64,000 bases of DNA. Origin: Glaesserella australis (lineage in GTDB: Bacteria; Pseudomonadota; Gammaproteobacteria; Enterobacterales; Pasteurellaceae). Location: assembly GCF_003260095.1 (NCBI RefSeq), contig NZ_PTPX01000007.1, forward strand, positions 2,040 to 66,039, written 5' to 3'. Made by a program: the position numbers and the translations under genes. The number at the start of each line of letters is the position of its first letter. Positions within the stretch are counted from its first letter, which is position 1. This document shows positions 38,452 through 48,239 of this stretch, piece by piece. The notes under the pieces were generated by a model, which worked only from the letters and a program-made list of their open reading frames with translations, did no database searches and was not told the DNA's origin.

Positions 38452-38481
38452 TTGGGTAATAAAATCATTTTTATTACCCAA
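38452..38481 (-). terminator. Strong terminator between tbpA and slam
   Basis: 13-bp perfect stem TTGGGTAATAAAA / TTTTATTACCCAA, loop TCAT, followed on the minus strand by CTTTTTTTAG. Confidence 0.9.
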
Positions 38482-38506
38482 GATAACAAAAATGTTCAAA
38501 AGCATT

Positions 38507-38540
38507 TCACAGAGAAATGATATTGCTCATTTCTCTGTGA
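38507..38540 (-). terminator. Second hairpin after tbpA
   Basis: 14-bp perfect stem TCACAGAGAAATGA / TCATTTCTCTGTGA with a 6-nt loop, 9 bp past the tbpA stop. T run is weak (GCTTTTG), so it may stabilise the 3' end or pause ahead of the main terminator. Confidence 0.7.
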
Positions 38541-38549
38541 GAATCAAAC

Positions 38550-41345
38550 TTAGAACTTCATTTCTAAAGAAAGCACATAATTTCTACCTGGAGCAGCATA
38601 TCTCGCATAATCTTTTACATTCGTATGCTGATGAATCGCATTAAGTGACGACTGACGCACAGATTCCCAAGTAGTATAGCGATAATTCATCAAGTTATAA
38701 ATACCTGCTCTGATAGTGACATGTTTCCAAGGCGTAATATAACCAGTTAAATCAAAGGTTTGCCAAGAGCGAGTACGTTTTGTTGTCGCGGTACGTTCGT
38801 ACTTCGCAAAGCCCACTTGTTCTTGCCCTTTTAATTCATCAGGATCTTTCCCACTGGAATGCGTCATCGTTAAATTGATTCCCCACTTCTCATCTGGCTG
38901 ATCGTAACCGATGCCAATCACATAACGGGCAGGCTGAATCGTATCAAGCAACGGCGAGCGGATGTTCATATAACCTTGATAATTTTTCACCGCTTTGACT
39001 TTCATTTTGCTATATGCCAAGGTGGTATAGATTCCTTCAGGAATTCTATCCCAAATGCCATTCCAATCTAATTTCCCAATAATATTCACGCCATTTAATT
39101 TAATGTCTTGCACATTAAAATAGTTGATCATTGATTGGTTTTGATGCATACGTTCCGCTGGCGCAATCAGCTGTTTATAATCATTTTTAAAGAAGCTCGT
39201 TTCAATGATCCCAAAGTCACCTTTAAAGGTCACAGCCACTTCTTGGTTTAATGATTTTTCAGGAGATAACTTCACTGGTTTTTGATAAGCATCACTCGAA
39301 CCTGCAACAGCTCCATCGTAACGTAGACCGAATAACTCTTGGAAACTTGGTACTCTAAAGCCTGAAGATGCACGATAAGAGAATGAAATAAATGAGGCTG
39401 GTTTAGCTACCACACCGATATTCCACGCACTATTTTTGTAGTCCCCCTGACTCGCCCAACGGTGATTACTACGGAATTTATGTGTATCAAAACGATAACC
39501 TAGTCCTATATCAAGGTATTTTGTAAGAGCAAAGTTATCTCGCACCGCAATATAGTGATTATGTCCTTTAATTTTACGTGTAGAACAATCTGCTCTTCCA
39601 GCAAGATTTCCCGTGTAATCACATTCGTTTTTACTATAAATTGACTGATTGGTTAATTCATAGATATAAGGGCTACTATAGGTACTATTGCCGCCTGTAC
39701 GAGTCCAAGTTCCAACTGAAAATTCCCCCAAGATTTCATGGCGGGCTAACGTCGAATTAAAACGATCTGAACCTAACAATGCATTAAACTGATGTTTACC
39801 CCAACTGGTTTTTAAGGTTTTTTCCAATGAAAGTTGAAGGGTGTCGTGCTTTTCAGCATAAGTACTCCTTTCAGTTTTTGTTGCAGACCAAAGTTTATCT
39901 ATCGTTGCACGACAATTTTTATCCACTATTGGATATTCAGAACAATTATTCTCTTTCAAGCGGGTAGATAACTTGATTTTTTGCTGATCGAAACTCAACG
40001 ATAAGCTATCAATTATGCGATTTTCATCTTGATTAGTATAACGATATACACCACCTAAACGATCTCGAGTATGCCATTCATCAATAAAACGAGCTTTTGC
40101 CCAACGTAGCCCTTTAGACGACTTCACACCTTCTTCAGTGAAGTAATCTATCGCAACACCATCAAAGGCATTGGTATGATATAGCCCTTTGGCATTATTC
40201 ATTGGATACCAATCTCCCCCCGCTTTACGTAAATCAGACGGTTGCCAATAAGAGGTATAAGTCATATCACGGGTATCATATCGCTGTTTGCTATGTTCAT
40301 AGATCCCCGAAACATAATGTTTCGGAGAAAAAGCATAGCCTAATTTAACTAACCAAGCGTCTGATTTATATTTCAGTGGATCAGGTAAAGCACGGTACTC
40401 ACCTGTATAATCTTTAGCATTCAAACGCTCTGTAATGTGTTTTTGATTTTCATATGCCTGTTTTTCTTCCACAGTATATTCGGGATATGTGCGGAAAGAA
40501 GGGCTATCTTTGGTCGCACGAGCCATCTGCTTCGGCGAACAGTCTAACGTTGGACATTGATCTTTCAATAAGAACCAGCCATAAGTCTGCTGATTATTAG
40601 TGCTGGTCGTATAACGATTTGAAACATCAAGAGTATTGGTTTCTACACCAACTCGGGTAATATTTTGCCCTCGGCCTTCAACATCTTTATGAGCTTGAAT
40701 TTCTTTACCATTACGATGAGTATAAATGACGAGAGCATCAAAACCATTGTGAGTACCAGCAAATGCTACAGAATTTAGCCACTGCTGATTTTTACTACTA
40801 TAAGCACTTTTGGTGTCTAATCCCCAAGATTGTCCCGCTTTAATAATGTCACTTGCATCTTTCGTCCGAAATTGTACGGAGCCACCAAGAGAACCACTCC
40901 CAAATTCAGAAGAACTCGCCCCTTTACTAATTTGGATTGAACGAAGATTTTCGTATTCTATTTCATTAATCGCACCGCTTGATGAGCTAGAGTATTGGTT
41001 TACATAAGATTGAATCTGCGGAAGCCCATCTAACGCTAAACCGACACGGTTGCGATCCACACCACGAATAGAGTAACCAGTCGTTGCCCCTCGTCCTTGT
41101 TCTACCACAGAAATCCCTGGATCATAACGAGTTAAGTCTCTGATATTGAGCACTTGTTCCTTATTTAATGAATCCGAGCTTTTCACTACTTTACCCAATC
41201 CTGTGACTTCATTCTCCTTTTTATGGACCTTCTTTTTTGTTCCTGTCACATACACATCATTTAATTCTACCGCTTGCTCTGCATAAGCCTGTACAGAAAA
41301 CAAGCCAAGTAACGCAAGACTAATTAGATTTAATTTGTTATTCAT
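38550..41345 (-). CDS. tbpA: Transferrin-binding protein A, TonB-dependent receptor
   Basis: 931 aa. Signal peptide to AYA-EQ near 22, TonB box VELNDVYVTG at about 26-35, plug domain with SIRGVDRNRVGLALDGLP, and a 22-strand barrel ending LSLEMKF. Loop signatures and length (usual about 900-940) match TbpA of A. pleuropneumoniae and M. haemolytica. It extracts iron from host transferrin with TbpB and imports it using TonB. It starts 14 bp after tbpB. Haemoglobin or lactoferrin receptors of the same family are possible but the TbpB partner supports transferrin. Confidence 0.95.
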   Translation of the reverse strand: MNNKLNLISLALLGLFSVQAYAEQAVELNDVYVTGTKKKVHKKENEVTGLGKVVKSSDSLNKEQVLNIRDLTRYDPGISVVEQGRGATTGYSIRGVDRNRVGLALDGLPQIQSYVNQYSSSSSGAINEIEYENLRSIQISKGASSSEFGSGSLGGSVQFRTKDASDIIKAGQSWGLDTKSAYSSKNQQWLNSVAFAGTHNGFDALVIYTHRNGKEIQAHKDVEGRGQNITRVGVETNTLDVSNRYTTSTNNQQTYGWFLLKDQCPTLDCSPKQMARATKDSPSFRTYPEYTVEEKQAYENQKHITERLNAKDYTGEYRALPDPLKYKSDAWLVKLGYAFSPKHYVSGIYEHSKQRYDTRDMTYTSYWQPSDLRKAGGDWYPMNNAKGLYHTNAFDGVAIDYFTEEGVKSSKGLRWAKARFIDEWHTRDRLGGVYRYTNQDENRIIDSLSLSFDQQKIKLSTRLKENNCSEYPIVDKNCRATIDKLWSATKTERSTYAEKHDTLQLSLEKTLKTSWGKHQFNALLGSDRFNSTLARHEILGEFSVGTWTRTGGNSTYSSPYIYELTNQSIYSKNECDYTGNLAGRADCSTRKIKGHNHYIAVRDNFALTKYLDIGLGYRFDTHKFRSNHRWASQGDYKNSAWNIGVVAKPASFISFSYRASSGFRVPSFQELFGLRYDGAVAGSSDAYQKPVKLSPEKSLNQEVAVTFKGDFGIIETSFFKNDYKQLIAPAERMHQNQSMINYFNVQDIKLNGVNIIGKLDWNGIWDRIPEGIYTTLAYSKMKVKAVKNYQGYMNIRSPLLDTIQPARYVIGIGYDQPDEKWGINLTMTHSSGKDPDELKGQEQVGFAKYERTATTKRTRSWQTFDLTGYITPWKHVTIRAGIYNLMNYRYTTWESVRQSSLNAIHQHTNVKDYARYAAPGRNYVLSLEMKF

Positions 41346-41359
41346 TGCAAACTCCTTTC

Positions 41360-43159
41360 TTATTGTTGTTGTTCTATTTGTCGTTTTGCACCAAAGACTG
41401 CACCTACATTGCCATTATCTGACTTATGTTGGAATTGTCCTCCAAGCTCTCCTGCTGTTGGTCCATAAAATCCCCCCTGAACGGGAATATCTTGAAAAGA
41501 TACTCTATCGTAGCGAGAAGAACCTGAATCAAGCTGAATGCCCGATGTGGAAGTTTTTGCTGTACCTGAGAAACCATTCCCCTGAATTTGAGCATCAATG
41601 ATAAATGTTGGATCGATACTATTTTTACTGAAAAGCTGTCCTTTCACACTCTTATCATTACTGAAATTCACATCAAACTCTGCACGATAGCCTTGAGTTT
41701 TATTATCTGATTCAGCAATCCATGCAGAACCTTGAGAAGAAACAGAAGCATCCCAAGTACCCACATATTTGTAGTTACCGCCAACAGGCATTTGACTTAT
41801 CTCAGTTCGCTCTCCTTGTAGGAATAAACTGTTCTCTTTTACTTGTTTTTCTCCATCTTTTTGCCATAGTTGACCAAATTTCGTATATTCCAAATTACTA
41901 CAACAGGCCACTGCAACCATTGTTTTACCATTCACTGTAATGGTCTTGGTGTTTTTAAAATCCGAGCCAACAAGATCCATTTTCTGTCCATCAATAATTA
42001 GTACATTCGCATTACCAAAATTATTGAGCTCCTGAGCATCAAAATTAGTTAGATCAATTTTAGATGCATCAATGATTCTGACTGTCCCTACTTCTTCATC
42101 ACTTCGTTTACCTGCAAACACAGCGAAGAGAGACTTACTATTGGTAAAGAATTTTCCTGCGAGCTCTTCAGCTTTAGGTCCGTAAAATCCACCTTCAAGA
42201 TAATCTGAATTCGTGAAGATCGGATCGTTTGGATCCATTGCACTTGCTTTCCCCCTAAAGCGGTTACCTGAAATATCTGCTTCAATGCTATAACGCTTGG
42301 TTATTTCTTGAGCTCGATTTCTACTCACATAACCATTGCGATATAAATCACCTGTTAGTTTTTTATTGTCAAAATCCACTGTAAATTCACTGGAATGAGC
42401 AAGACCTCTGATCTCATTGTCACCAAACTTATCGCCTACTTTATATTCTCGATTTACATCTTCTGTGATCGAAGTAGCTGCCACATTTTTACCATCTCCA
42501 TCACTTTTGAACCCTTTGATGTCGTAAGTGGTATTAACATCACTGGTAAAGTCCCACGTTCCTTTGTAATTAATTGTATTTCCTTTTGGTAACTCTTTTG
42601 ATGGAGTTACTCCTTTATAATAAACATAGCCTTCAATGCCATTTTTAAAGATATAAACTTGTTCACTGGCATTCTTTATCATTTCACGAAAAGATGCGTC
42701 ATACACATAACCTGAACGAACATACTGCAAATCGCGTGTTTTATCTGCTTTTCTTCCATCATGAGAATGGTAAGTTAAATAACTCGTTGTTTTCTCTTCT
42801 AACTCTTTAAGTTTAGGAATCTCATCTATATTTTCGCTCCATATAGCCATAATCTGTGACTCTGATAATTCAGCTGTTGCATCAGGAGTACTTTTTCTAT
42901 TTCCATTCTCATCAAATAATGCTCTATTTCTACGGGGTATTTTGACTTCATATCCCAAAGCAGGCTCCATTAACTTATCTAATTCTTTTTTTTCTCTTTT
43001 CTGAGTTTCTTCATCTTTATAGATCACTTTAGGCTTTTCACTGCTCGTTACCGTACTAGGCTGAACATCATCCAAATCAAAGCTCCCTTTACCACCAGAA
43101 CAAGCAACTAAGAAAGCGGAAGTAATAACTAACATATAAGGATTGAGTTTAAAACGCAT
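41360..43159 (-). CDS. tbpB: Transferrin-binding protein B, surface lipoprotein
   Basis: 599 aa from ATG 43159 (GGGAGG ribosome site; the earlier in-frame Met is rejected). Lipobox FLVAC puts the lipidated Cys at 20, followed by the SGGKGSFDLDDV anchor peptide. Two lobes, each a handle plus barrel, are visible as paired repeats: GGFYGPKAEELAGKF in the N-lobe and GGFYGPTAGELGGQF in the C-lobe. TbpB captures iron-loaded transferrin on the surface. Likely Slam client. Confidence 0.96.
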   Translation of the reverse strand: MRFKLNPYMLVITSAFLVACSGGKGSFDLDDVQPSTVTSSEKPKVIYKDEETQKREKKELDKLMEPALGYEVKIPRRNRALFDENGNRKSTPDATAELSESQIMAIWSENIDEIPKLKELEEKTTSYLTYHSHDGRKADKTRDLQYVRSGYVYDASFREMIKNASEQVYIFKNGIEGYVYYKGVTPSKELPKGNTINYKGTWDFTSDVNTTYDIKGFKSDGDGKNVAATSITEDVNREYKVGDKFGDNEIRGLAHSSEFTVDFDNKKLTGDLYRNGYVSRNRAQEITKRYSIEADISGNRFRGKASAMDPNDPIFTNSDYLEGGFYGPKAEELAGKFFTNSKSLFAVFAGKRSDEEVGTVRIIDASKIDLTNFDAQELNNFGNANVLIIDGQKMDLVGSDFKNTKTITVNGKTMVAVACCSNLEYTKFGQLWQKDGEKQVKENSLFLQGERTEISQMPVGGNYKYVGTWDASVSSQGSAWIAESDNKTQGYRAEFDVNFSNDKSVKGQLFSKNSIDPTFIIDAQIQGNGFSGTAKTSTSGIQLDSGSSRYDRVSFQDIPVQGGFYGPTAGELGGQFQHKSDNGNVGAVFGAKRQIEQQQ

Positions 43160-43185
43160 GTTGCCTCCCATATAAAACAATGCAT

Positions 43186-43596
43186 TTATTTACTAGGTTG
43201 AGTCACAAAGCCAATTTTAGTTAGCCCTGCATTTTGGGCGAGTTCAAGAACTTTCACGATATGTTGATATTCCACAGAAATATCCGCAGAAATTGCAATA
43301 ATCGTATTTTTATTTTCTTGAAATTTAGTCATAAAAGTCTGTTTTAATTCTTCTTCATTGACTAAAGTCTCGCCTAAATAAATTCCCGTCGAATTAATTG
43401 CCACACAAAAAATATCTTTAGCTTCATCTTTTTTTTCAACATTGGCTGTTGGTAATTCAAGGGGAATAGATTGGGTTAATATCGGCATAGTAATCATAAA
43501 GACAATTAATAATACCAACATCACATCAACTAACGGGGTAATATTAATTTCAGACATCACCGAATTTTGATTATTATCGAAAGATCCAAATGCCAT
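43186..43596 (-). CDS. exbD: TonB-system subunit ExbD
   Basis: 136 aa. One membrane helix at about 20-42 with the essential Asp in INITPLVDVMLVLLIVFM, and a periplasmic ExbD domain. Proton-driven energiser of TonB with ExbB. Its ATG overlaps the exbB stop by one base; tbpB starts 26 bp later. Confidence 0.97.
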   Translation of the reverse strand: MAFGSFDNNQNSVMSEINITPLVDVMLVLLIVFMITMPILTQSIPLELPTANVEKKDEAKDIFCVAINSTGIYLGETLVNEEELKQTFMTKFQENKNTIIAISADISVEYQHIVKVLELAQNAGLTKIGFVTQPSK

Positions 43597-44276
43597 TATT
43601 TATTTTCTCCTTTATTTATTTCATAGTGATGTAATAAATAGATAAATAATTCATTCGCATAATGATCTAAATCTTGAGAAAGATTACGATTTAAACGAGT
43701 AATTAAGTTGTAGGCTAATACGGCAGGAATAGCGACAAATAGACCCATTGCCGTTGCGACCAATGCTTCGCCAATCGGAGCGGAAACCGTAGCAATACTC
43801 ACTTGTCCTTGTTGGCTAATATCCATTAACGCATTAAAAATCCCCCAAACTGTACCAAATAAGCCAATAAAAGGCGCAACAGCACCAATAGAAGCAAGAG
43901 CGACTAAACCACCTTCATATTTACGCAAAGATTGAGTAATCGCATTTCGTAAATGTAACGTTAAAAAATCTCTAAACGGCAATTGATGGGATAAATAATG
44001 TTTATCTTTTGCTTGATAAAGCTCACATTGTGAATATGTGGCTTGCAAAATATCGGCAATATCAGATCGCTTGTTTTGAATAGCTTGTTTAGCTTGCAAC
44101 ATATTTTCCGCTGATTTCACAAGCTGAAAACTTTGCCGATTATTTTTCTTTACCCCAATCATTTTAATTAAGCGAATTAAAATAATGCTCCAAGATAAAA
44201 TACTCATAAAGACTAAAATGCCAAATGAAATAGAAAGTACAATGTCTTGTTGTTGAATCAGTTCAATTAAATTCAT
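43596..44276 (-). CDS. exbB: TonB-system subunit ExbB
   Basis: 226 aa, three membrane helices (about 12-32, 125-148, 165-190). The TolQ/ExbB signature IGLFGTVWGIFNAL and the following GEALVATAMGLFVAIPAV are intact. Forms the pentameric motor with ExbD. Positioned between tonB and exbD with tight spacing. Confidence 0.97.
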   Translation of the reverse strand: MNLIELIQQQDIVLSISFGILVFMSILSWSIILIRLIKMIGVKKNNRQSFQLVKSAENMLQAKQAIQNKRSDIADILQATYSQCELYQAKDKHYLSHQLPFRDFLTLHLRNAITQSLRKYEGGLVALASIGAVAPFIGLFGTVWGIFNALMDISQQGQVSIATVSAPIGEALVATAMGLFVAIPAVLAYNLITRLNRNLSQDLDHYANELFIYLLHHYEINKGENK

Positions 44277-44298
44277 AATTTAAGTTCCTTAAAATAAT

Positions 44299-45069
44299 TT
44301 AAGCGGCTGCCCCACATTTAAAATGAATCGTAAAAATCACACTACCAACCACCGCACTGCCATTGATTTTAGCTGGTTGATAGTGATGTCCTGATGCCAT
44401 TCGGCTGGCTTGGTTATCCAAGCGTTTAATCCCTGACGATGATAAAATCTCAACATGGCTCGCCTTACCGTTAGTGCCAATGGTAACTTTGAGCTTGACG
44501 CTGCCCACATCATCGGACTCATCAGAAATATCTGAGCAACGCCCACGCATTGCACTGCCATAACCTGCCCCGAGAGATGCATCAACCTTCGCATTACCTA
44601 CGGTAGATTTACTGCCTTCTACTCCATTTTGATGACCTTGTGGTGCATTGGTGCTTTGACTAGCGACAACAGTTTTCTCAGCTTTAGGTTTCTCTGCTTT
44701 AGGCTTAGGCTCTTTCTTTTTCTCTGGCTTTTTAACGACCTTTTCAGGCACTTTTTTAATCTCTTTCACTAGCTTCGGCTTTTCAGGTGCTTCTGGCTTT
44801 TTCGCCAAATCTGCTTGAGTTGGCTTTGGCATATCGCTACTTAAAATCTCTTCAGGAGCTTTCACTACTTCAGGTTCAGGCTCTGATTCCGTTTTAACTT
44901 CAATAGGCACTTCACTACCTAAATTAACTTCAATCATTTGTAAATTTTCTAAATCTCCAAAGAGATCGAGATTTCTCTCCCATGAAAGTCTAGACAAGGA
45001 ATACGCCAGCCCCAAATGAATTAAAGTTACAAATAACATGATGAAAAAATTATAAAAAATTCGTTGCAT
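44299..45069 (-). CDS. tonB: TonB energy transducer
   Basis: 256 aa. N-terminal membrane anchor at about 5-25 (FFIMLFVTLIHLGLAYSLS), Pro/Lys/Glu-rich spacer at about 60-135 with EKPKLVKEIKKVPEKVVKKP-type repeats, and a C-terminal domain from about 170 (VKLKVTIGTNGKASHVEILS). Transfers inner-membrane energy to TbpA and other receptors such as ZnuD. First gene of tonB-exbB-exbD-tbpB-tbpA; a Fur-box match lies 51 bp upstream. Confidence 0.96.
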   Translation of the reverse strand: MQRIFYNFFIMLFVTLIHLGLAYSLSRLSWERNLDLFGDLENLQMIEVNLGSEVPIEVKTESEPEPEVVKAPEEILSSDMPKPTQADLAKKPEAPEKPKLVKEIKKVPEKVVKKPEKKKEPKPKAEKPKAEKTVVASQSTNAPQGHQNGVEGSKSTVGNAKVDASLGAGYGSAMRGRCSDISDESDDVGSVKLKVTIGTNGKASHVEILSSSGIKRLDNQASRMASGHHYQPAKINGSAVVGSVIFTIHFKCGAAA

Positions 45070-45119
45070 ACGGTATTTTGTAAAAAAGAAAAGAACAAAC
45101 TACATTACAAATAAATAAA

Positions 45120-45134
45120 CAATAATTATTCTCA
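45120..45134 (-). promoter_or_regulatory. Fur-box match upstream of tonB
   Basis: On the minus strand the site reads TGAGAATAATTATTG, 12 of 14 positions of the 7-1-7 motif TGATAAT-N-ATTATCA. Nearby bases on both sides (AATAAATGAGAATAATTATT) extend the overlap of AT hexamers. It lies 51 bp before the tonB start, suiting iron repression of the whole cluster. Confidence 0.75.
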
Positions 45135-45257
45135 TTTATTTTATTAACAAAAGTAATCTTTGTAAATAACTTTATGATATGTATATTAATGATCTTTATT
45201 TGATCGATTAAATTACATTCATTTACAGTTTTATGGTTGATGAAAGTAACTATGTAA

Positions 45258-45277
45258 ATGAACTGAGTGTAGTTCAT
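45258..45277. promoter_or_regulatory. Operator-like dyad between tonB and pyrG
   Basis: Perfect 7-6-7 inverted repeat ATGAACT-GAGTGT-AGTTCAT. The 385-bp gap 45070-45454 holds this, the Fur box and the two divergent promoters, but no gene. Regulator unknown; closer to the pyrG side. Confidence 0.45.
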
Positions 45278-45358
45278 CACTTTCTCTTTGTATTAGTTCT
45301 ACTACTGATAAACCGAAGGCTATCCTACTTAAGAAGCTTTTAGCTTTAATCTTACTAG

Positions 45359-47089
<1,731 letters not shown>

Positions 47090-47105
47090 CAATAAAATGT
47101 ATCTC

Positions 47106-47150
47106 AAGCGGTTGGTTTCGTTACAAAATTTGCAATGAAATCAACCGCTT
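47106..47150 (+). terminator. Terminator of pyrG
   Basis: 14-position stem AAGCGGTTGGTTTC / GAAATCAACCGCTT with one G-U pair, 17-nt loop, then TTCTTT. Contains uptake-like AAGCGGT. Confidence 0.75.
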
Positions 47151-47266
47151 TTCTTTACCACGCTCATCTCTCACTTTCAATAAAACAGCTGAAATAAAAT
47201 CACTTTTTCACTTAATTAATGTTATTATTTTCATAATACTATTTATTAATATGAGAGTTTTAAATA

Positions 47267-48193
47267 ATGAAGCCTATTTTCCTTGAACTCCGCCATTTAA
47301 AAACACTTCAGGCCTTAAAAGAAAGTGGAAGTGTTTCTTTAGCCGCTAAACGTGTTCATTTGACTCAATCTGCGTTATCTCATCAAATCAAGTTGCTTGA
47401 AGATCAATACGAACTGACCCTATTTGAAAGAAAAACTCAACCTATACGCTTTACTGTCGCAGGAGAACGTCTCGTTCAATTATCCTATGATATTTTACCA
47501 AAAATCATGGAAGCGGAATTAGATATTGCCCGTATCAAACAAGGTGAAGTGGGAGAATTAAGAATCGCCGTAGAATGCCACACTTGCTTTGATTGGTTAA
47601 TGCCTGCAATGGATGCCTTTAGAAAAAGTTGGCCTTTAGTGGAGCTTGATATCGTCTCAGGATTCCATACTGATACAGTTGGTCTTTTATTAACCCATAG
47701 AGCTGATTGGGCAGTGGTATCTGAAATGGAAGAAACTGTAGGAATAGCTTATCAACCACTATTTTCCTACGAAATGGTCGCTATTTGCTCTAAAGATCAT
47801 CATTTAGCGCAAAAAGAAATTTGGGAAGCAGAAGATTTTCGAGATGAAACACTTATCCACTATCCTGTGCCAGATGACATGTTAGATTTATTAAAAAAAG
47901 TGCTTTTCCCTGCTGGAATTAATCCTTCTAGAAGAACAAGTGAATTAACGATTGCCATTATTCAACTGGTTGCCAGTAAAAGAGGCGTGGCTGTTCTGCC
48001 TTATTGGGCTGTAAAACCTTACTTAGAAAGGGGCTATGTCGTTGCTAGAAAAGTTACTCAGCAAGGATTATATAGTAATCTATATAGTGCAATTCGGGAA
48101 TCAGAAATAAACAGGGCTTATATTGATGATTTTCATAATACTGTTAAAGCAGAAAGTTTCGCATCATTGCCTGGATTACTCGTATTATCATGA
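47267..48193 (+). CDS. metR: LysR-family regulator MetR
   Basis: 308 aa. N-terminal HTH: LRHLKTLQALKESGSVSLAA and LTQSALSHQIKLLE; a substrate domain containing ECHTCFDWLMPAMDAF, a MetR hallmark. MetR activates methionine synthesis genes with homocysteine as effector. Neither metE nor metH is adjacent, which is unusual. Convergent with znuD. Confidence 0.93.
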   Translation: MKPIFLELRHLKTLQALKESGSVSLAAKRVHLTQSALSHQIKLLEDQYELTLFERKTQPIRFTVAGERLVQLSYDILPKIMEAELDIARIKQGEVGELRIAVECHTCFDWLMPAMDAFRKSWPLVELDIVSGFHTDTVGLLLTHRADWAVVSEMEETVGIAYQPLFSYEMVAICSKDHHLAQKEIWEAEDFRDETLIHYPVPDDMLDLLKKVLFPAGINPSRRTSELTIAIIQLVASKRGVAVLPYWAVKPYLERGYVVARKVTQQGLYSNLYSAIRESEINRAYIDDFHNTVKAESFASLPGLLVLS

Positions 48194-48200
48194 TAAAAAT

Positions 48201-48224
48201 TGGAGCAAATTTTCATTTGCTCCA
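48201..48224. terminator. Bidirectional terminator between metR and znuD
   Basis: 10-bp perfect stem TGGAGCAAAT / ATTTGCTCCA, 4-nt loop, TTTTT on the minus side (ATTTTTATC) and a weaker T run on the plus side. Confidence 0.85.
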
Positions 48225-48239
48225 AGAAGATAATTCTTT

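Noticed and set aside
38550-41345. Lactoferrin or haemoglobin receptor
   Set aside because: The partner is a two-lobed TbpB-type lipoprotein and the plug and loop words match TbpA.
45050-45280. 76-codon ORF upstream of tonB
   Set aside because: AT-rich reading through the promoter and Fur-box region, overlapping the tonB start, with no family resemblance.
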